Below are positions 32,597-42,183 of a stretch of DNA of 64,000 nucleotides, piece after piece; the stretch's first letter is position 1, and each line of letters starts with the position of its first letter. Source of the DNA: Sutcliffiella horikoshii (GTDB taxonomy: Bacteria > Bacillota > Bacilli > Bacillales > Bacillaceae_I); NCBI GenBank assembly GCA_001636495.1, contig KV440964.1:3116666-3180665 (forward strand), in the 5' to 3' direction. The notes under the pieces are model-generated. The model made no database searches. It saw nothing but the letters and a program-made list of their open reading frames with translations, and was not told the origin of the DNA. The translations under genes were made by a program, and so were the position numbers.

Positions 32597-33862
32597 CTAT
32601 TCTTCCTCAACCACCACTTCAAACTCATCCACTAACTCACCTTTGTCATCGTAAAGTTGCGCTTTATCTCCATTGTTGTTCCATAAATAATCGCTTAACC
32701 AATGAATATATCGCTTAAAATGCTGTTTTTGTGCGCCTGAAGCGATATAGATGGTCTCTCCAGATTGAAGTTTATAATCAACAGGAAAATCATAGGTTTG
32801 ATAGCCTTTTTTGCTTACCAGTTTCCAATAGGACATATCTACCGTCTCATCGCTCTTATTTTCGATGGTCACCATTTCCTCTTTCACGTCCAAATCTGTA
32901 ATGACAACTGATTTAGAGGTGTCCTGTTTGTTTTGATTTGCATAAAGCCATGGTCGATTATTTACATATAAAAGCTTTCCATCCGTTGAGAAAACGATGG
33001 TACCGGATTCAGCTGTATTGTAAATGTCAGCTCCATTCTCAATAAGCCTGTTTATAACAGGAAGATGTGGATGATGGAAATCATTATCCTTGCCAGCAGA
33101 TATCACCGCTATTTTAGGTTGAACATCCTTTAAAAAAGAAGTGGTGGAAGAGCTGTTTGATCCATGATGTGCCACCTTTAAAATAGTGGATTCCAGGTTG
33201 TATTTTCTGCTGAGTCTTTTTTCTTCCTCTTCTTCCGTATCTCCCATCAACAGATATGTAATATCACCATATGTCAAATGCAGGACAATCGAGGCATTGT
33301 TGGTTTCCTTTTCCTCAGACCCACTATTTAACACTTTTATCTTTATGTCTGGATCAAGCTGAAGCTTCATTTTTTCCTTAGCATACTGTACTGGCACAAT
33401 ATTGTTCCATACATATTGCTTGTATTGAATAAAGGTTAGCGTCGTATGCGCCTTACCGCTATCGAGTATTTTTTTGACAGGGATTTTCTCTAATAAAGTT
33501 GGTATTCCACCAATATGGTCAAAGTCTGGATGAGTGATGACCAATAGATCAATAGAGGTAACATTAATCTCCTTCAGATAAGCAAGAAGCTGTGAAGCGG
33601 ACTTTTTGGGTCCTGTATCCACTAATATATTGGTACCGTTCGGTGTTTGTAAAAGAATGGAGTCGCCCTGTCCAACATCAATAAAATGCACAAGAAGTGG
33701 AGCTTTTACCTGTTTAACTTCCGGTTTTTCTATTTCATAGAGAATGTGACGCGATGGTGGATTGTTCTGTTCGTTTGAAAGAGAAGGCTGCAAGCTGGAT
33801 TCTGCTGCATGAAGAGGATATAGAAGAAAAGGAATCAATAATAGAAGCTGTAATTTTCTCAT
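32597..33862 (-). CDS. Secreted ComEC-like metallo-beta-lactamase-fold hydrolase with lamin-tail domain
   Basis: About 421 residues: a signal peptide (residues 1 to about 20), a metallo-beta-lactamase domain of the ComEC/Rec2 C-terminal type, and a C-terminal lamin-tail-like beta domain (last 100 residues, VVITDLDVKEEMVTIENKSD). Metal-binding motifs are THPDFDHIGGI, GDTEEEE and VAHHGSNSSS. Relatives are proposed extracellular nucleases or phosphodiesterases; the lamin-tail domain is often found on secreted nucleases. The ATG at 33862 follows GGGAGAG. Confidence 0.88.
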   Translation of the reverse strand: MRKLQLLLLIPFLLYPLHAAESSLQPSLSNEQNNPPSRHILYEIEKPEVKQVKAPLLVHFIDVGQGDSILLQTPNGTNILVDTGPKKSASQLLAYLKEINVTSIDLLVITHPDFDHIGGIPTLLEKIPVKKILDSGKAHTTLTFIQYKQYVWNNIVPVQYAKEKMKLQLDPDIKIKVLNSGSEEKETNNASIVLHLTYGDITYLLMGDTEEEEEKRLSRKYNLESTILKVAHHGSNSSSTTSFLKDVQPKIAVISAGKDNDFHHPHLPVINRLIENGADIYNTAESGTIVFSTDGKLLYVNNRPWLYANQNKQDTSKSVVITDLDVKEEMVTIENKSDETVDMSYWKLVSKKGYQTYDFPVDYKLQSGETIYIASGAQKQHFKRYIHWLSDYLWNNNGDKAQLYDDKGELVDEFEVVVEEE

Positions 33863-34062
33863 CGTCAACCTACTCTCCCCCTTGGTCGTAAGATACTATC
33901 ATTACTATGAGGGAGAGAAGGATATTTTATTCAGTCAAAGCTGTTTTCGTAAACTTTGTTGCTTTTTCGTATTTTTAAACCAACCGTAATATTCCTTGCT
34001 ATCGTGCTCTTTTCCCAGCTATCCGGGTAGGTTTGATGCCTACCTTAGAGTCTTAATGCGGT

Positions 34063-34121
34063 AAAAAGTCCAATTGCCGACTTTTCACAAGTGAATAGCA
34101 ACAATCTTTGAGAAAAGAGCC
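34063..34121 (-). repeat. 59-bp inverted pair, right member
   Basis: Inverted partner of 31924-31983, about 2.1 kb away. It abuts the stop codon of the alpha/beta hydrolase gene and can act as a hairpin after it. Confidence 0.8.
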
Positions 34122-36323
34122 TCAGTCAAAGCCGATGTTATCCAAAAATATCAATCCACTTTCCGTCTGGTTAAACTCAAAGGTGACCTCATCTAGTTTT
34201 GTGTAATCCATGTCCGGGAAGCTTTCCTCCAAGAAATCCAGAGGCACCTCGTATGTCTGTAGCATATGTTCATACTGGTTGCCAAATCGTTCATTCCACC
34301 AGTCAAAGCGGTAGAGCTTCGTTGTGTATGTCGGCTCAATGAATACGGTTTTTCTAATTCGGCTATCTAATCTATTAGTTCCTTTCGGCTTTAGATTTAC
34401 CGTAATTGGAATGGCCGATTCCTTATACTTTTGAGGAATCGGTATAAGATAGAATTCATATCTTGTTGAATGTGCTTGTATCGCATCAAACCTTAATACG
34501 CTTTCTTTGGTAAGCTGGCGGGAAGTTTCATCCGGCAAGCTCACACTGTATCGACTGTTTTTGTTTTTCCAGCCGAGCTTCACGACTTGATTATCCTGCT
34601 GTTCTTTATTTCTTTGAAGCAAATTTACTTCTTTCCATACATGAAGATTATATCCTTGCAGTCTTCCATCCTCTTGAGTTGTACTGGTAACATCCACATC
34701 CTCTTCAAATGTAGTTACAGCCCGGAAGTCACTATCCTCATACCTTACACGTAGAGGGTCAACTGGAATCCACGATGCAACAGCCTGTTTATCTGAAAAG
34801 AAGGTTCGATATTCTCTTTGCCCCTTTAATGTGGCATCAAGGAAGGAAGCTACATATAGTTTAGTAATATCCCGCTGCATTTCTGGCTCCATCAATTCCT
34901 TCCGATTCATAAACCACCAATAGGGGCTTGGCTGATCCACTTCCCAATCGGAGTTGAATTGACCATGGTTCCCACCATTGATGTACAGACTGCTTTTGAA
35001 CCCATCAAAATCATTAGAAAACTCAACCCTCTGGAATTGTCTCATGCCAAGATAATTCGTGTGATCTGTATCATTGCCACCTTGTATGGTGAGATAATTG
35101 ACATCTTTTAGTACGACCGGCTTGTCTCCAGGCTTAAAGCGGCCATCACCAGGAGATAGTCCAATCAAGGATTTAATGGAAAAGTCAAAGTTCAAACCGA
35201 TTTTCGCATTGTTAGGAAAGCGGTCCAACTCATTGAACATCGATGCAATGCTAATGGCTTCTCCTCCCCTTGAATGACCGATCAGCGCAATATTATCCAT
35301 GTCCACCTTGTTAAAAAGAGCATGCGCCTTGTCTGTATTCCATGTCTGCCAAAGCTCCAAATGTTTCAATAATAACCAGGCCCTTCCGGCATTATCCCAG
35401 CCGATATGTCCTGTTTTTCCAGAGTTAATGAAGTTCTGGTCGACAGAAACAACGATATATCCTTTACTTGCAAGCAGCTCTCCTAAATATGCGTAGCCAT
35501 CGTCCGAAAAATCAGCCATATTATGATTTCCATGGACAATAAGCACTAAAGGAAACTCCTCGTCTTCACCTTGTGGCATCCACACTCTCCCGTTCAACGG
35601 AGCGCTATTTAAATTAAATCCCCAGAACCATTCCCTATACCATTTATTCAACCCTTTAGGATGCACAATAAAAGGGGACATATTGACGGTATGCGTTTGG
35701 AACATAACGTCTGTGTACTCTTCTCTTTGTTTATCCTCGCCACTTCCATATGTAAAATGTTGAATGGGGTAACTGCCTTCTTTTGCAGGATTCTCTAGCG
35801 CTGATTCAGCATCTGAAAGACTCAGGGGCCATTGTCCTTCTTTTCCGTCAGTGAGGGTAAAGTATAAAAGGCTGCCGTGAACCACAAGCACGATAACAGA
35901 AAAAGAAAGGAAGAAAGCTGTCCTGCCCCTTTTATATAAGAATGCCGCTGTTCCGATAAGTGCACCTAGCACGATAACGTAAAACCCCATCAATCGAAAG
36001 AAGGGACCCATAAAGGTACCGACTCCATAAACAACACAAATACATCCAACGATGCTCGCAACCAGAAGCTTCGGCAACCTCTCCAAAAGCTTCAACAGAA
36101 GGAAAGTCAGTAATACCCCTAGTATCAAAGCAAGGATACCTGTGCCAACGACAAAAAGGATATCAAACCATTTTCCCACTCCTGTAAAAAAGAAATAGCT
36201 CATAAACAGGACGAAGACAGTCATATAAAATAAGAGTCCCATCACAACATATCTCCAGCTTGATGCCACAAATTCTGCAACTTTTTCTATGCTTTTAAAA
36301 TACAGCGTTTTGAGCTTGTTCAT
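34122..36323 (-). CDS. Polytopic membrane protein with alpha/beta-hydrolase domain
   Basis: A 733-residue protein. Five or six membrane helices in the first 160 residues are followed by a large domain of alpha/beta-hydrolase type: PLVLIVHGNHN near 259-268 and the nucleophile elbow IGHSRGGEA with S351. The C-terminal 200 residues look like a beta-rich accessory domain. Related proteins are annotated as chlorophyllase or acetylhydrolase-like, without a known substrate. The catalytic domain probably faces outward. It starts 33 nt after panF. Confidence 0.82.
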   Translation of the reverse strand: MNKLKTLYFKSIEKVAEFVASSWRYVVMGLLFYMTVFVLFMSYFFFTGVGKWFDILFVVGTGILALILGVLLTFLLLKLLERLPKLLVASIVGCICVVYGVGTFMGPFFRLMGFYVIVLGALIGTAAFLYKRGRTAFFLSFSVIVLVVHGSLLYFTLTDGKEGQWPLSLSDAESALENPAKEGSYPIQHFTYGSGEDKQREEYTDVMFQTHTVNMSPFIVHPKGLNKWYREWFWGFNLNSAPLNGRVWMPQGEDEEFPLVLIVHGNHNMADFSDDGYAYLGELLASKGYIVVSVDQNFINSGKTGHIGWDNAGRAWLLLKHLELWQTWNTDKAHALFNKVDMDNIALIGHSRGGEAISIASMFNELDRFPNNAKIGLNFDFSIKSLIGLSPGDGRFKPGDKPVVLKDVNYLTIQGGNDTDHTNYLGMRQFQRVEFSNDFDGFKSSLYINGGNHGQFNSDWEVDQPSPYWWFMNRKELMEPEMQRDITKLYVASFLDATLKGQREYRTFFSDKQAVASWIPVDPLRVRYEDSDFRAVTTFEEDVDVTSTTQEDGRLQGYNLHVWKEVNLLQRNKEQQDNQVVKLGWKNKNSRYSVSLPDETSRQLTKESVLRFDAIQAHSTRYEFYLIPIPQKYKESAIPITVNLKPKGTNRLDSRIRKTVFIEPTYTTKLYRFDWWNERFGNQYEHMLQTYEVPLDFLEESFPDMDYTKLDEVTFEFNQTESGLIFLDNIGFD

Positions 36324-36355
36324 TGTTATCCCCTAGTTCTCTGTAATTTTCACAG

Positions 36356-37819
36356 CTAAATCAAATACTTATTCATGATTTCTTCTTGCTTGACACTCCT
36401 TCTATTTCTTCCAATCAGACTGAACAGGATATAAGCAGCAAGGGACAGTACTACTGGAAGGACCACACTGTGCATGCCAAATGCGTCCGGATGGAAAAGT
36501 GAAATGCCGATATAGGAGAACACCCCTACAAGTATGGAAGCAAGTGCACCATCAGCATTTCCATGCTTCCAATAAAGCCCCAGTACAACCGGCCATATGA
36601 ATGCTGCCTCCAACCCACCAAATGCGAACAAATTCAATGTAATGAGAAACTCAGGCGGGTCAATAGCCAAGAAAAAGACGGTGATTCCGACAACTGCTGT
36701 AATTCCGATACTGATCCTCTTTATGTTCTTTTCTGGGGCGTCAGGATGAATATAGTTTAGGTAAACGTCCTTTACGATGGAAGAACTGACAATCAGCAAT
36801 AGGGAATCCACCGTCGACATGATAGCCGCCATTGGTGCAGCCAAAACAATTCCAGCAAGCCAAGGGGGCAGAACATGCAGCGCCAAAAGGGGCATCACAG
36901 TATCTGGAGTATCCAGCCCTGGCAGCACCACTCTCCCGAACACACCTGCAAGATGCATACCAAGCATGATAAATCCCACTACGATTGTTCCAATAATTAA
37001 GGCCGCATGCATCGCTTTAGAATTTTTATAAGACATGGCCCTCACCGCCACCTGTGGCAGTCCTACCACTCCCACTCCTACTAAAATCCAGAAAGAGGAT
37101 ACGTATAGTGGTGTCAAAGACCCGTCTGCGCCAAAAGGAGTAACAAGGTTGGGGTTCTCCGCAATAAGATCACTCATGATGGCAGGGATTCCACCTCCTG
37201 CAATGATTGTCCCTGCCAAAATGACAATGGTTCCCATAACCATAATAATTCCCTGCATTCCATCAGTAATGGCAACGGCACGAAATCCGCCAATGATAAC
37301 ATAAACCAATACAGATGCCGCAAAAATAAACAGGGCAGAGGTATAGGACAAGCCTGTAATGGATTCGATAAGCCTTGCACCCCCGACCCATTGCGCTGCC
37401 ATTGCAGAAAAAAGAAAGATGATGACGCTACACGCCGACAACAGAACGACCCACTTGCTTCCGTAGCGTTCCTTCAAGAAATCAATCAGTGTGATCGCCT
37501 TCATTTTCCTTGCCATAATGGCATATTTCTTCCCTAGAATGGTTAATACAAAGTAGCCAGTAACCACTTGAATCATGGCCAACAGAACCCAGCCTAGACC
37601 GGTATGATAGGCAATACCAGGACCACCAATAAAGCTGGATGCACTTCCATAGGTGGCTACCATCGTCATTGCAAGCAAAAGCCCCCCAAGCTCTCTGCCA
37701 CCAAGGAAATAGTCCTGAACGAACGATGAAGAATTGGAAAGCTTACGGGAGGCTGCCACCCCTATGAAAAACATGATGATAAGAAAAATTATCAATGGAA
37801 TAATTACTTGAAAGTTCAA
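36356..37819 (-). CDS. panF: Sodium/pantothenate symporter
   Basis: A 487-residue sodium:solute symporter (SSS family) with about 13 membrane helices. The pairing with a DUF997/YhdT gene upstream is the usual context of panF, and the protein has the family features GSASSFIGGPGIAYHTGLGW and PAMAAIMSTVDSLLL. It imports pantothenate with sodium. The ATG overlaps the YhdT stop by 4 nt, so translation is coupled. Other SSS substrates remain possible. Confidence 0.85.
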   Translation of the reverse strand: MNFQVIIPLIIFLIIMFFIGVAASRKLSNSSSFVQDYFLGGRELGGLLLAMTMVATYGSASSFIGGPGIAYHTGLGWVLLAMIQVVTGYFVLTILGKKYAIMARKMKAITLIDFLKERYGSKWVVLLSACSVIIFLFSAMAAQWVGGARLIESITGLSYTSALFIFAASVLVYVIIGGFRAVAITDGMQGIIMVMGTIVILAGTIIAGGGIPAIMSDLIAENPNLVTPFGADGSLTPLYVSSFWILVGVGVVGLPQVAVRAMSYKNSKAMHAALIIGTIVVGFIMLGMHLAGVFGRVVLPGLDTPDTVMPLLALHVLPPWLAGIVLAAPMAAIMSTVDSLLLIVSSSIVKDVYLNYIHPDAPEKNIKRISIGITAVVGITVFFLAIDPPEFLITLNLFAFGGLEAAFIWPVVLGLYWKHGNADGALASILVGVFSYIGISLFHPDAFGMHSVVLPVVLSLAAYILFSLIGRNRRSVKQEEIMNKYLI

Positions 37820-38133
37820 GAAGGGTCCCCCTTTTCATCTGTTTCCAGGGGAATGTCCTTAAACAGAAATTTCACTACTGTCATAACAATAAGGATGATA
37901 ATGATGAAACCAACGATGCAACTATAGAAGAACCATGCAGGAAAACCAAACACATATGTATAGGCTTCTACAGATTGCCCCCCGAGTCCATAGGCAAATC
38001 CATACCACCAAGTAAAATGAAAAATGACGAGTGCGATTCCAATCCATGCCTCCTTATGGGCAATGGGGTATCGCCAATCTCTTTTGGCATTTCGTTTTAA
38101 CTTTTTGTCCATCGAACCACTCACTTTATTCAT
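37816..38133 (-). CDS. YhdT-type DUF997 membrane protein
   Basis: A 105-residue protein with two membrane helices (about 33-53 and 66-93) and the motif WWYGFAYGLG of the DUF997/YhdT family. These small proteins are found beside PanF-type symporters and may be accessory subunits. The gene overlaps the preceding acyl-CoA dehydrogenase stop in a TGATG arrangement and overlaps panF by 4 nt, so the three genes form a tightly coupled operon. Confidence 0.88.
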   Translation of the reverse strand: MNKVSGSMDKKLKRNAKRDWRYPIAHKEAWIGIALVIFHFTWWYGFAYGLGGQSVEAYTYVFGFPAWFFYSCIVGFIIIILIVMTVVKFLFKDIPLETDEKGDPS

Positions 38134-39302
38134 CAGTCTGTTCCTTTATGAAATGCCTGTTTTGCCAGCATTTCAATAGTAAGTTCATCAGCAGGAGGAT
38201 TATGAAGGCCTGCGCGAACATCCCGGTAGTGCCTCTGGAGCGAGTGTTCCGCATGAAGGCTTTGCGCACCGACAACCCTCATTGCTTCATCTACCACAGC
38301 TATTGCACTATTGGTGGCAACAAGTTTGGCAGCAGCCAATTCTCCAACAAGTTCCTGTCGCTTTTCTGGGTATTCATCCCAAATCCTTGCCACACTGTAG
38401 AGGAGATGTCTAGCAGATGTCAGTTCCAGATCCATCTTGGCAACCCGCTCCCTCACTTTAGGGACCTCCCTGATTGGATGCGGTAAGCTGTTGGGATGAT
38501 ACGTGTCTGCAAAAGAAACCGCTTCGTTCCTGGCAGCAATGGCTATCCCCAAATAGCAGGCAGGTATATGAAGTAGCCACCCTTGCGGCCTTGGTGCCTG
38601 TTTCTTTTTTATGTATAACAAAGACCGATCAGGTGCTAAACAATCCGTTATCAGTAAGTCATCACTTCTAGTCGCTCGCATACTCATCGTATTCCAGGTC
38701 TCTTCAATGGAAATCCCTATCAGTTCACGCGCCAATAAGAATTCACCAACATCTTCTGTCCCGTCGATTGTAGCCGAAATGATAAAATAATCCAGTGCCG
38801 GCGCAAGGGAAGTGAAATTCTTTCTTCCGTTAATCAGCCAATCACCATCAGGGAGTTTTTTTGCCAGCGTTCCAGGTTTCCCGCCTCTTGCTGGGCTGCC
38901 TGTTTTCGCTTCACTGTGCGCACTATTAATCAGCTTTTTGTTCTGCACGATTTCCCTGCAGATTTCTTTATATGTATCTTCCGGCCAAGAGGAATAGGTT
39001 GAAGCATTCATCATGATTCCGAGATGCCAACCGAGACTGAGTGCTGTGGGTCCATCACCCTGGGCTATCGTTTCTTGCAAGAGTAGGAAATCATATAAAC
39101 CTGCACCTTGTCCACCATATTTTTCTGGAATGGTAAGGTCCAGAAATCCCGCTTCCTTCAACGCTTCGAAATTCTCAAAGGGAAATAGGGCATTCTGATC
39201 ATAGTGGGCGGCTCGTACGGAAAATTCCGTAGCCAGTATTCCTGCTTTTCTTACGATGTCTTTCTGTCTTTTTGTTTGCGCAAAGTTTCTGATACCGTTC
39301 AT
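38133..39302 (-). CDS. Acyl-CoA dehydrogenase-family flavoprotein
   Basis: About 389 residues of the acyl-CoA dehydrogenase fold, with the FAD-binding PEKYGGQGAGLYDFLLLQETIAQGDG region near residue 60, AHSEAKTGSPARGG near 130 and RVVGAQSLHAEHSLQRHYRDVRAG near the C-terminus. The usual catalytic Glu near the C-terminus is not obvious, so the substrate may not be a plain fatty acyl-CoA. The ATG at 39302 follows AGAGGGGG; a longer frame from 39341 lacks a site. First gene of the operon with yhdT and panF. Confidence 0.85.
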   Translation of the reverse strand: MNGIRNFAQTKRQKDIVRKAGILATEFSVRAAHYDQNALFPFENFEALKEAGFLDLTIPEKYGGQGAGLYDFLLLQETIAQGDGPTALSLGWHLGIMMNASTYSSWPEDTYKEICREIVQNKKLINSAHSEAKTGSPARGGKPGTLAKKLPDGDWLINGRKNFTSLAPALDYFIISATIDGTEDVGEFLLARELIGISIEETWNTMSMRATRSDDLLITDCLAPDRSLLYIKKKQAPRPQGWLLHIPACYLGIAIAARNEAVSFADTYHPNSLPHPIREVPKVRERVAKMDLELTSARHLLYSVARIWDEYPEKRQELVGELAAAKLVATNSAIAVVDEAMRVVGAQSLHAEHSLQRHYRDVRAGLHNPPADELTIEMLAKQAFHKGTD

Positions 39303-39371
39303 CCGTTTATAAACCCCCTCTGTCCTATGCAAGTTTACCAATTATTTTACCATAATGAGAAAATCTAAACT

Positions 39372-39917
39372 CTATTTAAACTTAATATTAGGATTTTGCA
39401 GGTATGCCTTTTCCTCTTCTTCTGACATTACACCGGTAGCCTTCCCGACGTTACCGTTTTGTAAAGCCCAAACCCGGTTATGGTCCATATGAGCAGTAGA
39501 AAAATCGCCGCTCTGCCATTTAGTGAGAATTTCAACATATAGTTGTTCATGTTGATAGTTTCCTTCCTTTACTCTCTGAAGAAGCCAATCCACTCTCTCA
39601 TCTGTTAGCTTGTAATGGGTCCATTTACTTTCAGCTTTCACCTTCTGATGGGACATCCAATGAATATAATTTTGAACATCCCCCTCTTTCAACTTGTTTT
39701 TGTGGTTAAATGGATTATCTTTTTCCACCGCAATTCCTTTGGAGCTTGATGATGAAGAGGGAGACGAAGAAGAAGACTTGTTACCTAATACCCCGCTGCT
39801 CCCAGCTTCTTGAAATGGAGAAGTATATATATAGTAGGTGACTAAAGCTCCCGCCAAAAACAGGACTGCTATAAAAGGGAAGAGTTTTCGTTTATTTGTT
39901 TTAAACCATTTTTTCAT
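39372..39917 (-). CDS. Membrane-anchored protein, DUF6241-like
   Basis: A 181-residue protein: a basic N-terminus, one helix (about residues 12-30), a serine-rich linker with runs of Ser around residues 48-60, and an extracytoplasmic domain with HWMSHQKVKAESKWTHYKLT and ILTKWQSGDFSTAHMDHNRVW. This fits a Bacillus family I recall as DUF6241, of unknown function. AGGAGG-like sequence precedes the ATG. A single gene. Confidence 0.78.
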   Translation of the reverse strand: MKKWFKTNKRKLFPFIAVLFLAGALVTYYIYTSPFQEAGSSGVLGNKSSSSSPSSSSSSKGIAVEKDNPFNHKNKLKEGDVQNYIHWMSHQKVKAESKWTHYKLTDERVDWLLQRVKEGNYQHEQLYVEILTKWQSGDFSTAHMDHNRVWALQNGNVGKATGVMSEEEEKAYLQNPNIKFK

Positions 39918-40038
39918 AATATCCTCCTTTCATCTTTACTCTATTATAAAGCTATTATCCTATCTTTTCCATGTTTCTTCTAATATCTAGAAACTCCTGT
40001 CCTTTAAATATGGACCCATTCACATAGAATCACACCAC

Positions 40039-40069
40039 AAAAAAACTGCACCGTTTTATAGGTGCAGTT
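40039..40069 (-). terminator. Terminator after the FMN-binding gene
   Basis: AACTGCACC / GGTGCAGTT stem followed by TTTTTTT on the minus strand. Confidence 0.88.
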
Positions 40070-40079
40070 ACAAGGTTAA

Positions 40080-40526
40080 TTAAGCTTTTAATAGTTCATA
40101 TACTTCCTCATCCAACTTCTTTGCAAGGTCTGCATCGTATGTCTTCACATAATCCGGTTCCTGTGTAATCTTTCCACCATAGAAAATGACATCCTCTACA
40201 GATTCCACCTCAACGGTTACGACACGATACTTCATCGTCTTGTCGATAACGTCTGAAACCGTTCCTCTTCCATTGATGGAAAAACAGCTACCGGCTCCAA
40301 CCACTCCAAGAATCAGTTCCGGATTTTTTTCAATATTGAAGGCACTCTCTGCCTTATGTCCCAATGCAAATTTAATCGTTTTCCCGTCCTGGTGAGCAAC
40401 AAGCCAGGATACGATACTCAAATTAGGTTTATTGGTTTCCTTGTCTGTTGTAATTAAGGACACAATTTTTTCACCTTGAAGGAAGTCAATCAATTGTTCA
40501 TTCAGAGCATTTTCTAATCTTGGCAT
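40080..40526 (-). CDS. Pyridoxamine 5'-phosphate oxidase-family protein
   Basis: A 148-residue single-domain split-barrel flavin-binding protein. NKPNLSIVSWLVAHQDGKTIKFALGHKAESAFNIEKNPELILGVV follows the strand order of FMN-binding PNPOx-like proteins. It lacks the residues needed to assign it as true PdxH. It may reduce a cofactor such as F420, biliverdin or flavin, but that is open. A stand-alone gene with its own terminator. Confidence 0.82.
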   Translation of the reverse strand: MPRLENALNEQLIDFLQGEKIVSLITTDKETNKPNLSIVSWLVAHQDGKTIKFALGHKAESAFNIEKNPELILGVVGAGSCFSINGRGTVSDVIDKTMKYRVVTVEVESVEDVIFYGGKITQEPDYVKTYDADLAKKLDEEVYELLKA

Positions 40527-40666
40527 AACAAATCCCTCCTATTTTCTTCTACATATCACCATTATATACAATGTTTGGACAACAAGCCAAACTCATTTTT
40601 AATGTTCCCTTCATAAAGTTGTCCGCACGTGCTCTATTAAAAGTAAATACCCTTCATATAAAAAAT

Positions 40667-40708
40667 AAAACAGCTATTCATCCTGTCATATCAAGGATGA
40701 ATAGCTGT
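40667..40708 (-). terminator. Terminator of the carboxypeptidase gene
   Basis: A perfect 15-bp stem, ACAGCTATTCATCCT / AGGATGAATAGCTGT, with a T-rich tail on the minus strand, next to the stop codon at 40714. Confidence 0.9.
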
Positions 40709-40713
40709 ATAGA

Positions 40714-41961
40714 CTAGCTGTGGAAATTGCTTCTTCTGGAATATGTGAGAGAATTCGAGTAGCGCTGTTTCAGCTTTTTTCTTCTTTTTCTCCTTTGAAA
40801 AGCGCTCATGAAAAAAATAAAGATTAATAGGATAAAAAATAGAAATATAGTAGAAACCAGACTACTTTTTGCCTCTGTTGTCTCTCTTTCAGGGCCCGCA
40901 GCATCCATTGATCCTGAAGATGCAGTAGAAGGTACCGGAGTGAGGAGACTTTTCTCCTGTTCCACTAACACATTTTCTTTAATATGTTCTCTGTTTCCTA
41001 CTTTTACAATCAAATCTCTGTCTTTACTTACTGCAAGGGAAATCGTTTCTTTCTCCTTTTTGGCAACAAATACGTTTTTGGCCAACATGTATTCCGTTCC
41101 TCTTGCACCCTTAACCATTTCTCCCTTTTCAATTTCTTCGGTCATGAAGTTTGAAAAACCATAGTCCAAGAGAGACATTGTATCCCAGTAACTGTAATAT
41201 TTGGACGAAGCTTTTAATGTAACAGCAATTAGCTCCATACCATCCCTTTCAGCAGAAGTGACCAATGTATGACCTGCTTCTGGCACGTATCCATTTTTCA
41301 CACCAGTTGTCCCTTCATAGTCCCATAGTAATCGATGGTGGTTGTACAGCGTAGTTTCCCAACCTTCACCTACCCATTCCATTTCCTTTGTGCCAACAAT
41401 CTCTCGAAACTTTTCGTTTTTCATTGCATATTGTGCAATTTTCGCCATATCTTGTGCGGTTGTTACATGATCTGGGTGAAATAGTCCATGCGGGTTCTCG
41501 AAATTTGTATCTTCCGTTCCTATTTTTTCTTCCATAAAATCATTCATTCTTTTCGCAAAGGCTTTTTCGCTGCCATCAAAATGTTCTGCAATGGCAGTAC
41601 CAGCATCATTTCCTGAATTGATCAGGAGACCTTGCACCAATTTTTCAAGGGTTACTTTTTCACCTGCAAGTAAATAAACTCTGGAACCATCCTGATCTCG
41701 GGCATTTTCACTTACGGTCACCGTTTCTTCTAAGTCGCCTTCTTCTAATGCGATAATGGCTGTTACAATTTTAGTGATGCTTGCTGGATACATAACACGT
41801 TCACTATCTTTTTCATAAAGTATATTACCTGATTTTGCATCTATTAATAAGACTGATTCACTGAACAGTTCATCAGGTCCATTGGCTTTAGTATCTTGTG
41901 TGTTCACTAACGCCAACAAAATGAAGGAGATGAGTACACAAGGGAGAATTTTATTCATCAT
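40714..41961 (-). CDS. D-alanyl-D-alanine carboxypeptidase (class A PBP, DacF-like)
   Basis: A 415-residue S11 peptidase: signal peptide (1 to about 26), catalytic domain with S61-x-x-K64 (PASITK) and S116-G-N118 (INSGND), then a beta domain and a C-terminal membrane helix (about 365-385) with a basic tail. It trims the terminal D-Ala of peptidoglycan stem peptides outside the membrane. The third motif is K222-N-G224 instead of the usual KTG, which is unusual and may lower beta-lactam or substrate affinity. Single gene with a strong terminator. Confidence 0.88.
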   Translation of the reverse strand: MMNKILPCVLISFILLALVNTQDTKANGPDELFSESVLLIDAKSGNILYEKDSERVMYPASITKIVTAIIALEEGDLEETVTVSENARDQDGSRVYLLAGEKVTLEKLVQGLLINSGNDAGTAIAEHFDGSEKAFAKRMNDFMEEKIGTEDTNFENPHGLFHPDHVTTAQDMAKIAQYAMKNEKFREIVGTKEMEWVGEGWETTLYNHHRLLWDYEGTTGVKNGYVPEAGHTLVTSAERDGMELIAVTLKASSKYYSYWDTMSLLDYGFSNFMTEEIEKGEMVKGARGTEYMLAKNVFVAKKEKETISLAVSKDRDLIVKVGNREHIKENVLVEQEKSLLTPVPSTASSGSMDAAGPERETTEAKSSLVSTIFLFFILLIFIFFMSAFQRRKRRKKLKQRYSNSLTYSRRSNFHS

Positions 41962-42183
41962 ATATGCGACAAACCTTTCTGCTAAGTTTGTTTATATTGG
42001 TAGTTTTCCTAAATTCTTGATGTCATAAAAGGTCGAAAAACCTCACTCTGTTTCAGTTTATATTATATCGCTTGTATTTTCATGCAAAATGAAGGATTTG
42101 TTAAAAAAGTCATAAAAACTTAACAAAAAAAAAAGCGCGGTCCTTTTAATGATAAAGAAATTTAATTGATTGGTTAATCGCCG

